Positions 1 to 7,207 of a stretch of DNA of 14,457 nucleotides are shown one piece after another. The DNA is taken from NCBI GenBank assembly GCA_004555635.1, contig SFHN01000033.1, positions 1-14,457 on the forward strand. Reading direction: 5' to 3'. How positions within the stretch are numbered: position 1 is the first letter of the stretch; the number at the start of each line of letters is the position of its first letter. The notes beneath the pieces are model-generated. The model searched no databases. It saw nothing but the letters and a program-made list of their open reading frames with translations, and was not told the origin of the DNA. The position numbers and the translations under genes are program-made. This DNA comes from [Eubacterium] saphenum. Lineage in GTDB: Bacteria > Bacillota > Clostridia > Oscillospirales > Ruminococcaceae.

Positions 1-1
1 C

Positions 2-187
2 GCCGAGCCGGATAAGCAGGGCAGAATTGCTATCTCGCAGTTTCTGCGCGACAGCGTCGGCATAAAGACAAACATTACCATCTTTTCGCTCGGCTCAAAA
101 GCCGAGATATGGGACACGGAAACCCTCAAGGAAAATGAGGTAAGCATTGCAGAAATCAGAAAGATTGCAAGGAAGGAAGGTCTTTAA
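2..187 (+). CDS. mraZ: MraZ, C-terminal part (5' end outside the window)
   Basis: Reading from base 2, an open frame of 61 codons ends at TAA 185-187. It contains the second DxxxR motif of the MraZ/AbrB-like fold (DKQGR, followed by an I-x-I-S-Q-x-LR stretch and later AEIWD), which matches the C-terminal half of MraZ. MraZ is a DNA-binding regulator that binds upstream of its own dcw operon, and it is normally the first gene of the cluster, as here. The N-terminal half and the operon promoter lie before the window, so regulation cannot be read. The stop overlaps the rsmH start by one base (TAATG), which suggests translational coupling. Identity is clear from motif plus position. Confidence 0.88.
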   Translation, partial: AEPDKQGRIAISQFLRDSVGIKTNITIFSLGSKAEIWDTETLKENEVSIAEIRKIARKEGL

Positions 188-1116
188 TGGACTTTTCTCA
201 CGTTTCTGTGCTTCTTAAGGAAACTGTGGACGGAGCGTTTTCAGACCCAAAGGGCGTTTACGCGGACCTTACCACAGGTGGAGGCGGTCACAGCCTTGAG
301 CTTGCAAAGCGGCTGTCGGACGGGGGGCGTCTGATATGCTTTGACCAAGACGGCGACGCCATCGAAGCCGCCGGGGAGCGGCTGAAGGGTTATCCTGTCA
401 CGCTCGTAAAGAGAAACTTCTGCGAGCTTGGCGAGGCGCTGGACGAGCTGCATATAGACAAGCTCGACGGTATTATGGCGGACCTTGGAGTGTCCTCTCA
501 TCAGCTTGACACGGCAGAGCGCGGTTTTTCGTTTCACGCAGACGCGCCGCTGGATATGAGAATGAGCGGGGAGGGGCTGTCCGCGAGAGATGTAGTCAAT
601 GACTACACTTTTGAACAACTAAGAACAATTCTTTATGAATACGGCGAGGAGAAATTCGCGCCGAAAATTGCCGACAGAATAGTAAAAGCGCGTGCGGTAT
701 CGCCGATAGAAACAACGGGCGAGCTTGCCGAGATAATAAAAAAGAGCGTTCCGGCGGCATATCGCAGGGAAAAGAACCCCTGCCGAAAGAGCTTTCAGGC
801 GATACGAATAGAGGTAAACCGCGAGCTTGAGGTGCTTGACAAAGCGCTTACCGTCGGGTTTGAACGGCTAAAGGTTGGCGGACGGTTTTCTGTAATCACA
901 TTCCATTCGCTGGAGGACAGGATTGTCAAAAATCGGTTCAGAGAGTTCTGCACCGGCTGCACCTGCCCGCCCGAATTTCCCGTTTGCGTATGCGGAAAGC
1001 TGCCGCGGGGAAGACTTGTTGACAGAAAGCCCATTACCGCGGGAGCGGACGAGCTTTCGCAGAACAACAGAAGCCGCAGTGCAAAGCTGCGGATTATAGA
1101 AAAAATCAGAGATTGA
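187..1116 (+). CDS. rsmH: 16S rRNA (cytosine1402-N4)-methyltransferase RsmH (MraW)
   Basis: This 309-residue protein has the usual RsmH length. It methylates N4 of C1402 in the decoding centre of 16S rRNA, using S-adenosylmethionine. Visible signatures are the N-terminal HVSVLL, the SAM-binding loop DLTTGGGGHS (residues 27-36), the acidic end of strand 2 (FDQD, about 52-55), DLGVSSHQLD (99-108), RGFSF (112-116) and PLDMRM (121-126). A cysteine-rich segment near the C-terminus (CTGCTCPP, then CVCGK) is typical of the family. The start ATG shares its A with the mraZ stop, and an AAGGAAGG ribosome binding site lies inside the mraZ end. Second position in the dcw operon agrees with the call. No anomaly seen. 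Confidence 0.97.
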   Translation: MDFSHVSVLLKETVDGAFSDPKGVYADLTTGGGGHSLELAKRLSDGGRLICFDQDGDAIEAAGERLKGYPVTLVKRNFCELGEALDELHIDKLDGIMADLGVSSHQLDTAERGFSFHADAPLDMRMSGEGLSARDVVNDYTFEQLRTILYEYGEEKFAPKIADRIVKARAVSPIETTGELAEIIKKSVPAAYRREKNPCRKSFQAIRIEVNRELEVLDKALTVGFERLKVGGRFSVITFHSLEDRIVKNRFREFCTGCTCPPEFPVCVCGKLPRGRLVDRKPITAGADELSQNNRSRSAKLRIIEKIRD

Positions 1117-1132
1117 CGGAGGGAAACCTCCG
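1117..1132 (+). promoter_or_regulatory. GAAA-tetraloop hairpin covering a Shine-Dalgarno sequence
   Basis: Bases 1117-1122 (CGGAGG) pair perfectly with 1127-1132 (CCTCCG) around a GAAA tetraloop (1123-1126). The stem sits between the rsmH stop (1114-1116) and the ATG at 1133, and its 5' arm is the GGAGG that would serve that ATG. There is no U-run after it, so it is not a terminator. It may lower initiation at 1133 or favour the next ATG (1154), which has its own purine run (1139-1148). The structure is seen in the sequence; the function is inference. Confidence 0.5.
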
Positions 1133-1414
1133 ATGAACAAGGGGGGAACAGAGATGTCCGAGCGAAACCGCAGAAACAGCGAAATAAGAGGGAGCGTTCC
1201 GCCGATGGACAACTCCAACCTTGCCTATAAATACGACTTTTCTCATTTTGATGAAAGCCTTCGTGTTGACAGGAAAAAGCAGAGTGAGGAGCGCGAGCAG
1301 AAAGCGCAGATAAGAATGGCAGAGAGAGAATCCGCCGCAAAGGCAGGCTCTGCGATGGCGGTTGTCATTTTCGCCGTGGTATTTTTTGCTGCGGGAACTT
1401 GCCTTAACTACTGA
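1133..1414 (+). CDS. ftsL: FtsL-like divisome protein, N-terminal part (ends at an in-frame TGA)
   Basis: The 93-codon frame encodes a hydrophilic, charged cytoplasmic tail of about 70 residues, rich in Glu, Arg and Lys, then one transmembrane segment (about residues 73-90, AMAVVIFAVVFFAAG), and then stops at TGA 1412-1414. This is the cytoplasmic tail plus membrane anchor expected of FtsL, a small bitopic protein that links DivIB and DivIC with FtsW and the PBP, and the slot between rsmH and the PBP gene is where ftsL normally lies. The extracytoplasmic coiled coil that should follow is encoded in the same frame just after the stop (1433-1708). FtsL is poorly conserved, so the call rests on topology and position. 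ATG 1154 is an alternative start with its own purine-rich site, because the site for 1133 is buried in a hairpin. Confidence 0.65.
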   Translation: MNKGGTEMSERNRRNSEIRGSVPPMDNSNLAYKYDFSHFDESLRVDRKKQSEEREQKAQIRMAERESAAKAGSAMAVVIFAVVFFAAGTCLNY

Positions 1415-1432
1415 CGTACGGAGAGCTATGAT

Positions 1433-1708
1433 ATGGCGAGCAAGATTGTCGCACAGCGGCAGGCTTTGGAGCTTGCGGAGGAGGAAAACGCCCTTCTTCA
1501 GAGCAAGCTTGATACAAAGGTGAACATCGGCTACATCGAGGAGTATGCCTCGGGCACGCTCGGTATGACAAAGGTGACTGCCGCACAGAAAAGCTACGTC
1601 AGCGTAAACACCGAGAGCCTTGTAGAGGCGTCGGATGATAAGAGCGGCGGGCTGTTCGGCAGCATCAGCAGATGGTTCAGCGACCTGATGGAATACATCG
1701 GCTTCTGA
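1433..1708 (+). CDS. FtsL-like divisome protein, extracytoplasmic coiled-coil part
   Basis: The 91-codon frame begins with a heptad-like region (QALELAEEENALLQSKLDTK) and continues through YIEEYASGTLGMTKVT, a pattern resembling the coiled coil and following IEEYA-x-x-x-LGM segment of FtsL/DivIC-type proteins. It has no signal peptide or membrane span of its own. It lies in the same reading frame as the upstream half (1133-1414), separated only by TGA and six sense codons, so the two probably represent one gene of about 190 codons. A GGAGAG at 1420-1425, seven bases before ATG 1433, could allow separate initiation, but the product would lack a membrane anchor. Either a nonsense change, a sequencing error or readthrough is more likely than two real genes. 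The final residues are hydrophobic (GLFGSISRWFSDLMEYIGF). Confidence 0.6.
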   Translation: MASKIVAQRQALELAEEENALLQSKLDTKVNIGYIEEYASGTLGMTKVTAAQKSYVSVNTESLVEASDDKSGGLFGSISRWFSDLMEYIGF

Positions 1709-1813
1709 CAGCATAAAATTATCGGGACAAGGGGAAAATGCCCTGTGCGCAAAGCAACGGGATAAGCATAGCCCCAAGCCCTGCTGGTCGGGAATGACTT
1801 TTCGTTTTTACGG
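1709..1813 (+). promoter_or_regulatory. Structured non-coding leader upstream of the PBP gene (possible attenuator, ligand unknown)
   Basis: There is no supported coding sequence between 1709 and 1892. Possible pairings include an outer stem of GACAGCA (1707-1713) with TGCTGGTC (1782-1789, one bulge), TTATC (1719-1723) with GATAA (1761-1765), and ACAAGGG (1727-1733) with CCCTGT (1741-1746, one bulge). The segment GCAAAGC (1749-1755) is an exact complement of GCTTTGC (1832-1838), the 3' arm of the terminator that follows, so it could compete with terminator formation. The GCGCAAAGC core and a nearby GAAA-containing loop recall c-di-GMP-I riboswitches, but the rest of that consensus does not align, so no family is assigned. 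A TAAAAT (1714-1719) could be a -10 box, but it has no good -35. Pairings were made by eye. Confidence 0.45.
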
Positions 1814-1844
1814 GCAAGGCCGATATTGTCGGCTTTGCTTTTTT
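1814..1844 (+). terminator. Intrinsic terminator in the leader of the PBP gene
   Basis: GCAAGGCCGA (1814-1823) pairs with TCGGCTTTGC (1829-1838) around a five-base loop (TATTG), giving a 10-bp stem with a single G-T wobble, followed immediately by six T (1839-1844). This is a strong factor-independent terminator by form. It lies 48 bases before the PBP start codon and inside the dcw cluster, so it is best explained as conditional termination (attenuation) or as a boundary between an mraZ-rsmH-ftsL transcript and the following genes. Confidence 0.82.
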
Positions 1845-1892
1845 GGTTTTATGGAGCGGGCGAGAGCGCCGCGTTTTGGGACGGAGGCAGAA

Positions 1893-4325
1893 ATGGCAAA
1901 CAACAGAGCAAAAGAAAAGCAGCCCTTTTACATACGCTTTTTAAGCCGAATGGCAGAGCTTGACCGCAAGGAAAACGAGCGTCCGCGCCTTGTTTCTCCG
2001 GCAGTAAAGCAGATAGGCGTGCTTGTTTTTGTAGTGCTTATGGGGCTTTATGTTGGCTTTTTCCTGCTGAAATACACGGTGCTTGACGGGAGCAAGTGGC
2101 GCGAGCTTGCCAACATAAATTCTATGTCAACCACCACCATTTATGCGGCTCGCGGAAGCATTCTTGACGCGAACGGCACGGTGCTTGCACAAAGCTCGTC
2201 GGTGTGGCGCGTTATGATAAGCCCTAAGGCTATTGACACCTACTCCGAGCCTTTCCGCAAGGCATATGACAAAAAGCGCGAGGCGTGGCTTGCCGACGAC
2301 AACCCCGACAAGGAGAGCTTAGAGCGCTTTGTGGAGCTTAAGGAGCTAATCTGCCAAAAGGTAAGCGAGGTTTTTGACCTCGATAAAGAGGAGCTTCTGA
2401 AAAGCTGCGAAAACACGAAGAACGAGTACAAGATTGTTGCGCAGAAGGCGGAGCGCTCGCAGGTGAACGAGCTGACGCAGTTTATGCGGGACTACAAGAT
2501 AAGCTCCGAGTGCATTTTCACCGAGGAAAGCAGCAAGCGCTACTACCCGAACGAAGCGCTCGCCTCGAACATAATCGGTTTTACGGGCTATGACGGACAC
2601 GGAAACTACGGACTTGAAGCGTATTACGACGACTATCTTTCGGGCACGAACGGAAAGTCCGTTACCTTTAAGAACACGGCGGGCACGGTGCTTTCCGATA
2701 CCGCGAGCAGATATTACAGCGCGGTGGACGGCTACTCGCTCGTGCTGACGCTTGACGAGGTGCTTCAGCATTACCTCGAAAAGAACCTCGAGCTTTGCGT
2801 GTCGCAGTTTGACGTTGTAAACCGCGCGTGCGGCATTCTTATGGACTGCAACACGGGCGCGGTGCTTGCGATGGCGACCTCGCCAAGCTACGACCTGAAC
2901 CACCCGTCGGCGCTGATGAACGTGTATGACAGGCAGCGCTTGGAGGAGCTTCAGGCGTCGGGTGCGACCGAGGAGGAAATTGAGGAGCTGGAGGCGGTCT
3001 ACCGCGAGCAGCAGTGGAAGAACAAGGCGATAACGGAGCTTTACTTCCCCGGCTCGGTATTCAAGACGGTTGTCTGCGCGTCGGCTCTGGAGGAAGAAGT
3101 TATCTCGGAAAGCTCGACATTCGTCTGCAATCAGGTGGAGAATGTCGCGGGAACTCTGGTTCACTGCTGGGCAAGCTACGCTCACGGCACGCTTACGCTT
3201 CAGGAGGCGATAACCAAGTCCTGCAACCCGTCGTTCGTGCAGATAGGACAGCGGCTCGGCAAGGAGAAGTTCTGCGACTACTTCGAGGCGTTCGGCTTTA
3301 CCGAAAAGACGGGAATAGACCTGCCGGGCGAAGCGCAGAGTATCTATATGGACAGAAGCAGAATGGGCATTGTAGAGCTTGCTTCGTCGTCCTTCGGTCA
3401 GACGAACAAGATAACCCCCATTCAGATGGCGACGGCGCTTTGCGCGATAGTAAACGGCGGCTATCTTGTAACCCCGCACGTTGTAGATAAGGTGCTTGAC
3501 TCCGACGGAAATATCGTGGAAACCAAGCAGACAAACGTAAAGCGGCAGGTTATTTCTGAGGAAACCTCGGCGAAAATGCGCGAGATTATGGAGGGCATTG
3601 TAAACGTAAACGGCGGAACAAACGCATACATCAGCGGCTACCGTATCGGCGGAAAGTCGGGAACCTCGCAGAAGATTGACGAGTTCAACGACGCGGGCGG
3701 AGAAGCGGGCGGCGCGCATATGACCTACGTTTCGTCGTTCGGAGCGTTTGCGCCTGCGGATAACCCGAAGGTAGTTATGCTGGTTATGGCAGATACGCCG
3801 ACAGGCTCCAGCTACTACGGCTCGGCGGTTGCGGCGCCCGTTGTATCTGCGGTGTTCAAGGAAGGGCTTGAGCGCCTCGGCGTTTACCCGATGTACACGG
3901 CGGAGGAACAGGCAAAGCAGGACGCAATCGTTCCGTATGTTCTCGGAAGCAAGTCGATGAACGCAGAGAGCTTGCTTGCGGCGCAGGGCTTTGAGGTGCG
4001 ATTTGTCGGCGACCCGACATCCAGCGCGGGAGTAACCACGCAGATTCCGTACTCGGGAACAACAGCGCCGAAAGGCTCGACGGTTGTGCTTTACCTCGGA
4101 AACGAATATGAGCTTGAAAAGGGCATTGTGCCGAACGTAATCGGAATGTCGGTTGCCGACGCGAACAAGACGCTTGCCGACGCGGGCTTTAACATAAAGA
4201 TAGACGGCGGTGCGGCGGATAACGCCGACGCGGTTGCAGATGTTCAGTCTGTTGCGGAAGGCACGGAAGCATACAAGGGAAGCGTTGTTCAGGTAACGTT
4301 CACGCTGAACGGACTATCGGATTAA
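1893..4325 (+). CDS. pbpB: Class B penicillin-binding protein with two PASTA domains (PbpB/SpoVD/FtsI family transpeptidase)
   Basis: This is a septal D,D-transpeptidase that cross-links peptidoglycan with its SEDS partner FtsW. The start is ATG 1893, with GGAGG at 1883-1887; the open frame reaches back to 1794, but that part overlaps the leader terminator and looks non-coding. The 810-residue protein has a short cytoplasmic tail, a membrane anchor (about 40-60), a dimerisation region (AARGSILDANG, about 86-95), and a transpeptidase domain with SVFK (catalytic Ser388, Lys391), SCN (443-445) and KSGT (588-591). Two C-terminal PASTA repeats follow (about 678-738 and 744-808; IVPYVLG and IVPNVIG starts). 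SpoVD usually has one PASTA, and PBP2x-type proteins have two. Only one class B PBP gene is present, so vegetative and sporulation roles cannot be separated. murE follows after 19 bases. Confidence 0.93.
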   Translation: MANNRAKEKQPFYIRFLSRMAELDRKENERPRLVSPAVKQIGVLVFVVLMGLYVGFFLLKYTVLDGSKWRELANINSMSTTTIYAARGSILDANGTVLAQSSSVWRVMISPKAIDTYSEPFRKAYDKKREAWLADDNPDKESLERFVELKELICQKVSEVFDLDKEELLKSCENTKNEYKIVAQKAERSQVNELTQFMRDYKISSECIFTEESSKRYYPNEALASNIIGFTGYDGHGNYGLEAYYDDYLSGTNGKSVTFKNTAGTVLSDTASRYYSAVDGYSLVLTLDEVLQHYLEKNLELCVSQFDVVNRACGILMDCNTGAVLAMATSPSYDLNHPSALMNVYDRQRLEELQASGATEEEIEELEAVYREQQWKNKAITELYFPGSVFKTVVCASALEEEVISESSTFVCNQVENVAGTLVHCWASYAHGTLTLQEAITKSCNPSFVQIGQRLGKEKFCDYFEAFGFTEKTGIDLPGEAQSIYMDRSRMGIVELASSSFGQTNKITPIQMATALCAIVNGGYLVTPHVVDKVLDSDGNIVETKQTNVKRQVISEETSAKMREIMEGIVNVNGGTNAYISGYRIGGKSGTSQKIDEFNDAGGEAGGAHMTYVSSFGAFAPADNPKVVMLVMADTPTGSSYYGSAVAAPVVSAVFKEGLERLGVYPMYTAEEQAKQDAIVPYVLGSKSMNAESLLAAQGFEVRFVGDPTSSAGVTTQIPYSGTTAPKGSTVVLYLGNEYELEKGIVPNVIGMSVADANKTLADAGFNIKIDGGAADNADAVADVQSVAEGTEAYKGSVVQVTFTLNGLSD

Positions 4326-4344
4326 GAGAAAGGAAGTGAGCCCG

Positions 4345-5805
4345 TTGACGCTCGGAGAGCTTTTTGACGGAATATGCGCCATACCCGAAGCGCTGCGCGA
4401 AACGGCGGTTCTCGGCGTGTCCTCGGACTCGCGCGAACTCTCGGCGGGCTTCCTTTTCGTGTGCATAAAGGGCGCAAGCTTTGACGGGCACAGCGCGGCG
4501 GAAAAAATGCTGCAAAACGGCGCCTGCGCGGTTGTGACAACAAAGCTTCTCGGTATCAAGGGCGAAATAAACGTTCCCGATTCGCGTAAGCTTTATCCCG
4601 AGCTTCTCTCGGCGTTTTACGGCAGACCGACAAAGCGCCTAAAGCTCGGCGCGGTTACGGGAACGAACGGCAAGACCACGACGGTAAACCTCTGCGCGCA
4701 GATTACACGCGCTCTCGGACATCAGACCGCCGTTATCGGCACGCTCGGAACAGACACGGGCAGGGGGCTGAAATACTCTCACGACGGCCCGCCGACCACT
4801 CCCGAGCCGAGAAAGCTTTATGAGCTTTTCAGCGAAATGCGGGATATCGGCACGGAATACTGCTTTATGGAGGCTTCCTCGCAGGCGCTTTCGCAGCACC
4901 GCTTTGCTTCGGAGAGATTTGCCGCGGCGGCTTTCACAAACCTTACGCGCGACCACCTCGACTACCACAAAACGATGGAAAACTATTATTCGGCAAAGCT
5001 GTCGCTGTTTGATATGACAGACGCAGCGGTGCTTAACATCGACGACGAATACGGCGCGAGAACTGCGGAATACTGCCGCGAAAACGGGATACCTTATGTT
5101 ACGACGTCCGTACTCGCAAAGGCGGACTACTACACCGAAACGGTAAAGCTTCAAAGCTCCCGCGCGGACATTCTGCTCACTGATTCTGCGGCAGGGAAAA
5201 GCTACCCCGTGTCGCTTAAAATGACGGGGCTGTATAACGTGTCGAATGCGATACAGGCGGCGGTTATGTGCAGTAAAATGGGCTTTGAGCTAACGGATTG
5301 CCTTTGCGCTTTGGAGAAAATCGACGGCGTAAGCGGGCGGCTTGAAACGCTGCATGACGGGCGGTTTACCGTTATCCGCGACTACGCCCACACTGGCGAC
5401 GGGCTTGAAAAGCTGCTTGGCACGCTTAAACCGCTGACAAAGGGCAGGCTGATTGCGCTTTTCGCAGCGGCAGGCGAGCGCGACGCGGGCAAGCGCCCCG
5501 AAATGGGCGAAGCCGCGGCGAAATACGCGGACGTGCTGATTGTGACAACCGACAGCCCCCGCCACGAAAGCCCGCAGCAGACGATAGACGACGTTGTGCG
5601 CGGAATACCCGAAGGGCGCGGGCACTTCGAGTTTATCGACCGCAGGGAAGCGGTTTTTGCGGCGCTTGATATGGCAAAGGAAGGCGACGTTGTTGCGCTT
5701 TGCGGCAAGGGTCACGAGGACTATCAGGCAATAGGCGACGAGTATCTTCACTTTGACGAAAAGGAACTTGTCGAGGAGTGGCTTAACGCAAAATCGCAGA
5801 ATTAA
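4345..5805 (+). CDS. murE: UDP-MurNAc-tripeptide synthetase MurE (probably meso-diaminopimelate-adding)
   Basis: This cytoplasmic ATP-dependent Mur ligase adds the third amino acid to UDP-MurNAc-L-Ala-D-Glu. The start chosen is TTG 4345, eight or nine bases after AAAGGAAG; a GTG at 4336 is in frame but touches that site. The product has 486 residues, a normal length. Motifs are SSDSR near the N-terminus, the P-loop TGTNGKTT (105-112, Lys110), TTPEP (151-155), EASSQALSQHR, TNLTRDHLDYH, a YSAKLSLF segment with the lysine that is carbamylated in the family, RDYAHTGDGL and AAGERDAGKRPEMG. The side-chain selection motif reads DSPR (403-406) where meso-DAP enzymes usually have DNPR; the retained Arg argues for DAP rather than Lys. 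It sits between the PBP gene and murF. Confidence 0.95.
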   Translation: MTLGELFDGICAIPEALRETAVLGVSSDSRELSAGFLFVCIKGASFDGHSAAEKMLQNGACAVVTTKLLGIKGEINVPDSRKLYPELLSAFYGRPTKRLKLGAVTGTNGKTTTVNLCAQITRALGHQTAVIGTLGTDTGRGLKYSHDGPPTTPEPRKLYELFSEMRDIGTEYCFMEASSQALSQHRFASERFAAAAFTNLTRDHLDYHKTMENYYSAKLSLFDMTDAAVLNIDDEYGARTAEYCRENGIPYVTTSVLAKADYYTETVKLQSSRADILLTDSAAGKSYPVSLKMTGLYNVSNAIQAAVMCSKMGFELTDCLCALEKIDGVSGRLETLHDGRFTVIRDYAHTGDGLEKLLGTLKPLTKGRLIALFAAAGERDAGKRPEMGEAAAKYADVLIVTTDSPRHESPQQTIDDVVRGIPEGRGHFEFIDRREAVFAALDMAKEGDVVALCGKGHEDYQAIGDEYLHFDEKELVEEWLNAKSQN

Positions 5806-5837
5806 CGGCAGTCATATAACAAACAGAGGGTGAAATT

Positions 5838-7187
5838 ATGTTTACGACAGAGGAAGCGGCGCAGATAACCGGCGGAACGCTTTTCGGCGATAATGTGACG
5901 GTGAGCGCGGTGTCAACCGACACGCGCACCATAAAGCCCGGCGACCTTTTCATCGCGATAAGGGGCGAAAGCTTTGACGGCAACGAGTTTATCGCGGCGG
6001 CGGCGGAAAAAGGCGCTTCGGCGGCAATCTCCGACCGCGCGGCGGGCAGCGTAAAAGCGGATATCCCCGTGATTTATGTAAAGGACACGCGCGCGGCGCA
6101 GCTTGCGCTTGCGAGGGCGTACCGCGACCGCTTCGGCACTTGGGTTTGCGGTGTTACGGGCAGCGTCGGAAAGACGTCTACAAAGGATATGATATACGCC
6201 GTTTTGTCATCGGCTCGGAAAACGCTTAAAACCGAGGGTAATCTCAACAATGATATAGGGCTGCCGAAAACGCTTTTCGGGCTTGACGAAAGCTACGGCG
6301 CGGCGGTTATCGAAATGGGAATGAGCGACCTTGGCGAAATCAGCGTTCTTTCCGCGGCGGCGCACCCCGACTGCGCGGTGATAACGAACATCGGCTGGTG
6401 CCACATAGAAAACCTTAAAACGCGCGAGAATATTCTCAAAGCAAAGCTCGAAATCTGCGACGGACTAAAGCCGTCCGCGCCGCTTATTGTCTGCGGCGAC
6501 GACGAGTATCTTTCGGCGGTGAGCGAAAAGGCGCTTGGCAGGCGGGTTGTCCGCTTTGGATTATCCGAGGGCTGCGACGTAAGGGCTGCGGATATCGAAG
6601 CCGACGCTGACGGCAGCAGCTTCACTCTTTTGGCGGACGAAAAGCGCTATGCGGCGCGCGTTCCGATTGCGGGAGAACACCACGTCATAAACGCTCTTGC
6701 TGCGTTTTGCGTCGGGCGGGAAATGGGGCTGTCCGCAGAGGAAATTGTCCCCGCGTTCCTTTCCTACGAAGCAAGCGGAATGCGGCAGCGCACAGAGCAG
6801 CGCGGCGGCATAACCGTGATACTCGACTGCTACAACGCAAGCCCCTCGTCTATGAAGTCGTCGCTGTCGGTGCTCGGCGCGATGAAGCCTAAGGGCAGGC
6901 GCGTTGCGGTGCTTGGCGATATGCTGGAGCTTGGCGAGGTTTCGCGGCAGCTTCACACGATGGTCGCGGAGTACATTATGGCAAATGCGGACTGCTGCTT
7001 CCTTTACGGAAAAGAGATGGCGGCTTGCGCGGAGGAGCTGAAAAAGCACGGCTTCCCCGCAGTACACAGCGAGGATAAGCAGGAGCTTTCGCAGCGGCTT
7101 CTCGGCGAAATACGAAGCGGCGACGCGGTGCTTTTCAAGGGCAGCCGCGGAATGCGAATGGAAGAAATCGCGGAGAAAATAAAATAA
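5838..7187 (+). CDS. murF: UDP-N-acetylmuramoyl-tripeptide--D-alanyl-D-alanine ligase MurF
   Basis: MurF joins D-Ala-D-Ala to the UDP-MurNAc-tripeptide and completes the cytoplasmic pentapeptide precursor. The 449-residue protein has an N-terminal substrate domain (STDTRTIKPGDLFIAIRG), the ATP-binding loop GVTGSVGKTSTK (105-116, Lys112), the EMGMSDLGEI segment, TNIGWCHIENL, and the C-terminal YNASPSSMKSSL motif typical of MurF. The loop has Val where many MurF proteins have Asn (GSNGKT). An AGAGGGTGA site precedes ATG 5838. The gene follows murE by 32 bases and precedes mraY by 20, as in standard dcw order. No damage seen. Confidence 0.95.
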   Translation: MFTTEEAAQITGGTLFGDNVTVSAVSTDTRTIKPGDLFIAIRGESFDGNEFIAAAAEKGASAAISDRAAGSVKADIPVIYVKDTRAAQLALARAYRDRFGTWVCGVTGSVGKTSTKDMIYAVLSSARKTLKTEGNLNNDIGLPKTLFGLDESYGAAVIEMGMSDLGEISVLSAAAHPDCAVITNIGWCHIENLKTRENILKAKLEICDGLKPSAPLIVCGDDEYLSAVSEKALGRRVVRFGLSEGCDVRAADIEADADGSSFTLLADEKRYAARVPIAGEHHVINALAAFCVGREMGLSAEEIVPAFLSYEASGMRQRTEQRGGITVILDCYNASPSSMKSSLSVLGAMKPKGRRVAVLGDMLELGEVSRQLHTMVAEYIMANADCCFLYGKEMAACAEELKKHGFPAVHSEDKQELSQRLLGEIRSGDAVLFKGSRGMRMEEIAEKIK

Positions 7188-7207
7188 CATAAAAGAGGTA
7201 TTTGCAA

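Noticed and set aside
1412..1414. TGA read as Trp or Gly (alternative genetic code) or as selenocysteine
   Set aside because: Intact neighbouring genes (rsmH, mraY) end in TGA, and no selenocysteine insertion hairpin is evident just downstream.
1709..1813. c-di-GMP-I (GEMM) riboswitch
   Set aside because: GCGCAAAGC and a GAAA loop are suggestive, but the outer stem and the 3' part of the consensus cannot be aligned by eye. It is kept only as an unassigned structured leader.
1794..1892. N-terminal extension of the PBP frame from ATG 1794
   Set aside because: The extension covers the leader terminator, has no ribosome binding site, and the segment is not PBP-like. ATG 1893 has GGAGG and precedes a normal cytoplasmic tail.
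2346..3719. 457-codon open frame on the - strand under the PBP gene
   Set aside because: It lies wholly antisense to a gene with clear catalytic motifs, its product is rich in Arg, Val and His with no recognisable domain, and it follows from GC-rich codon use on the + strand.
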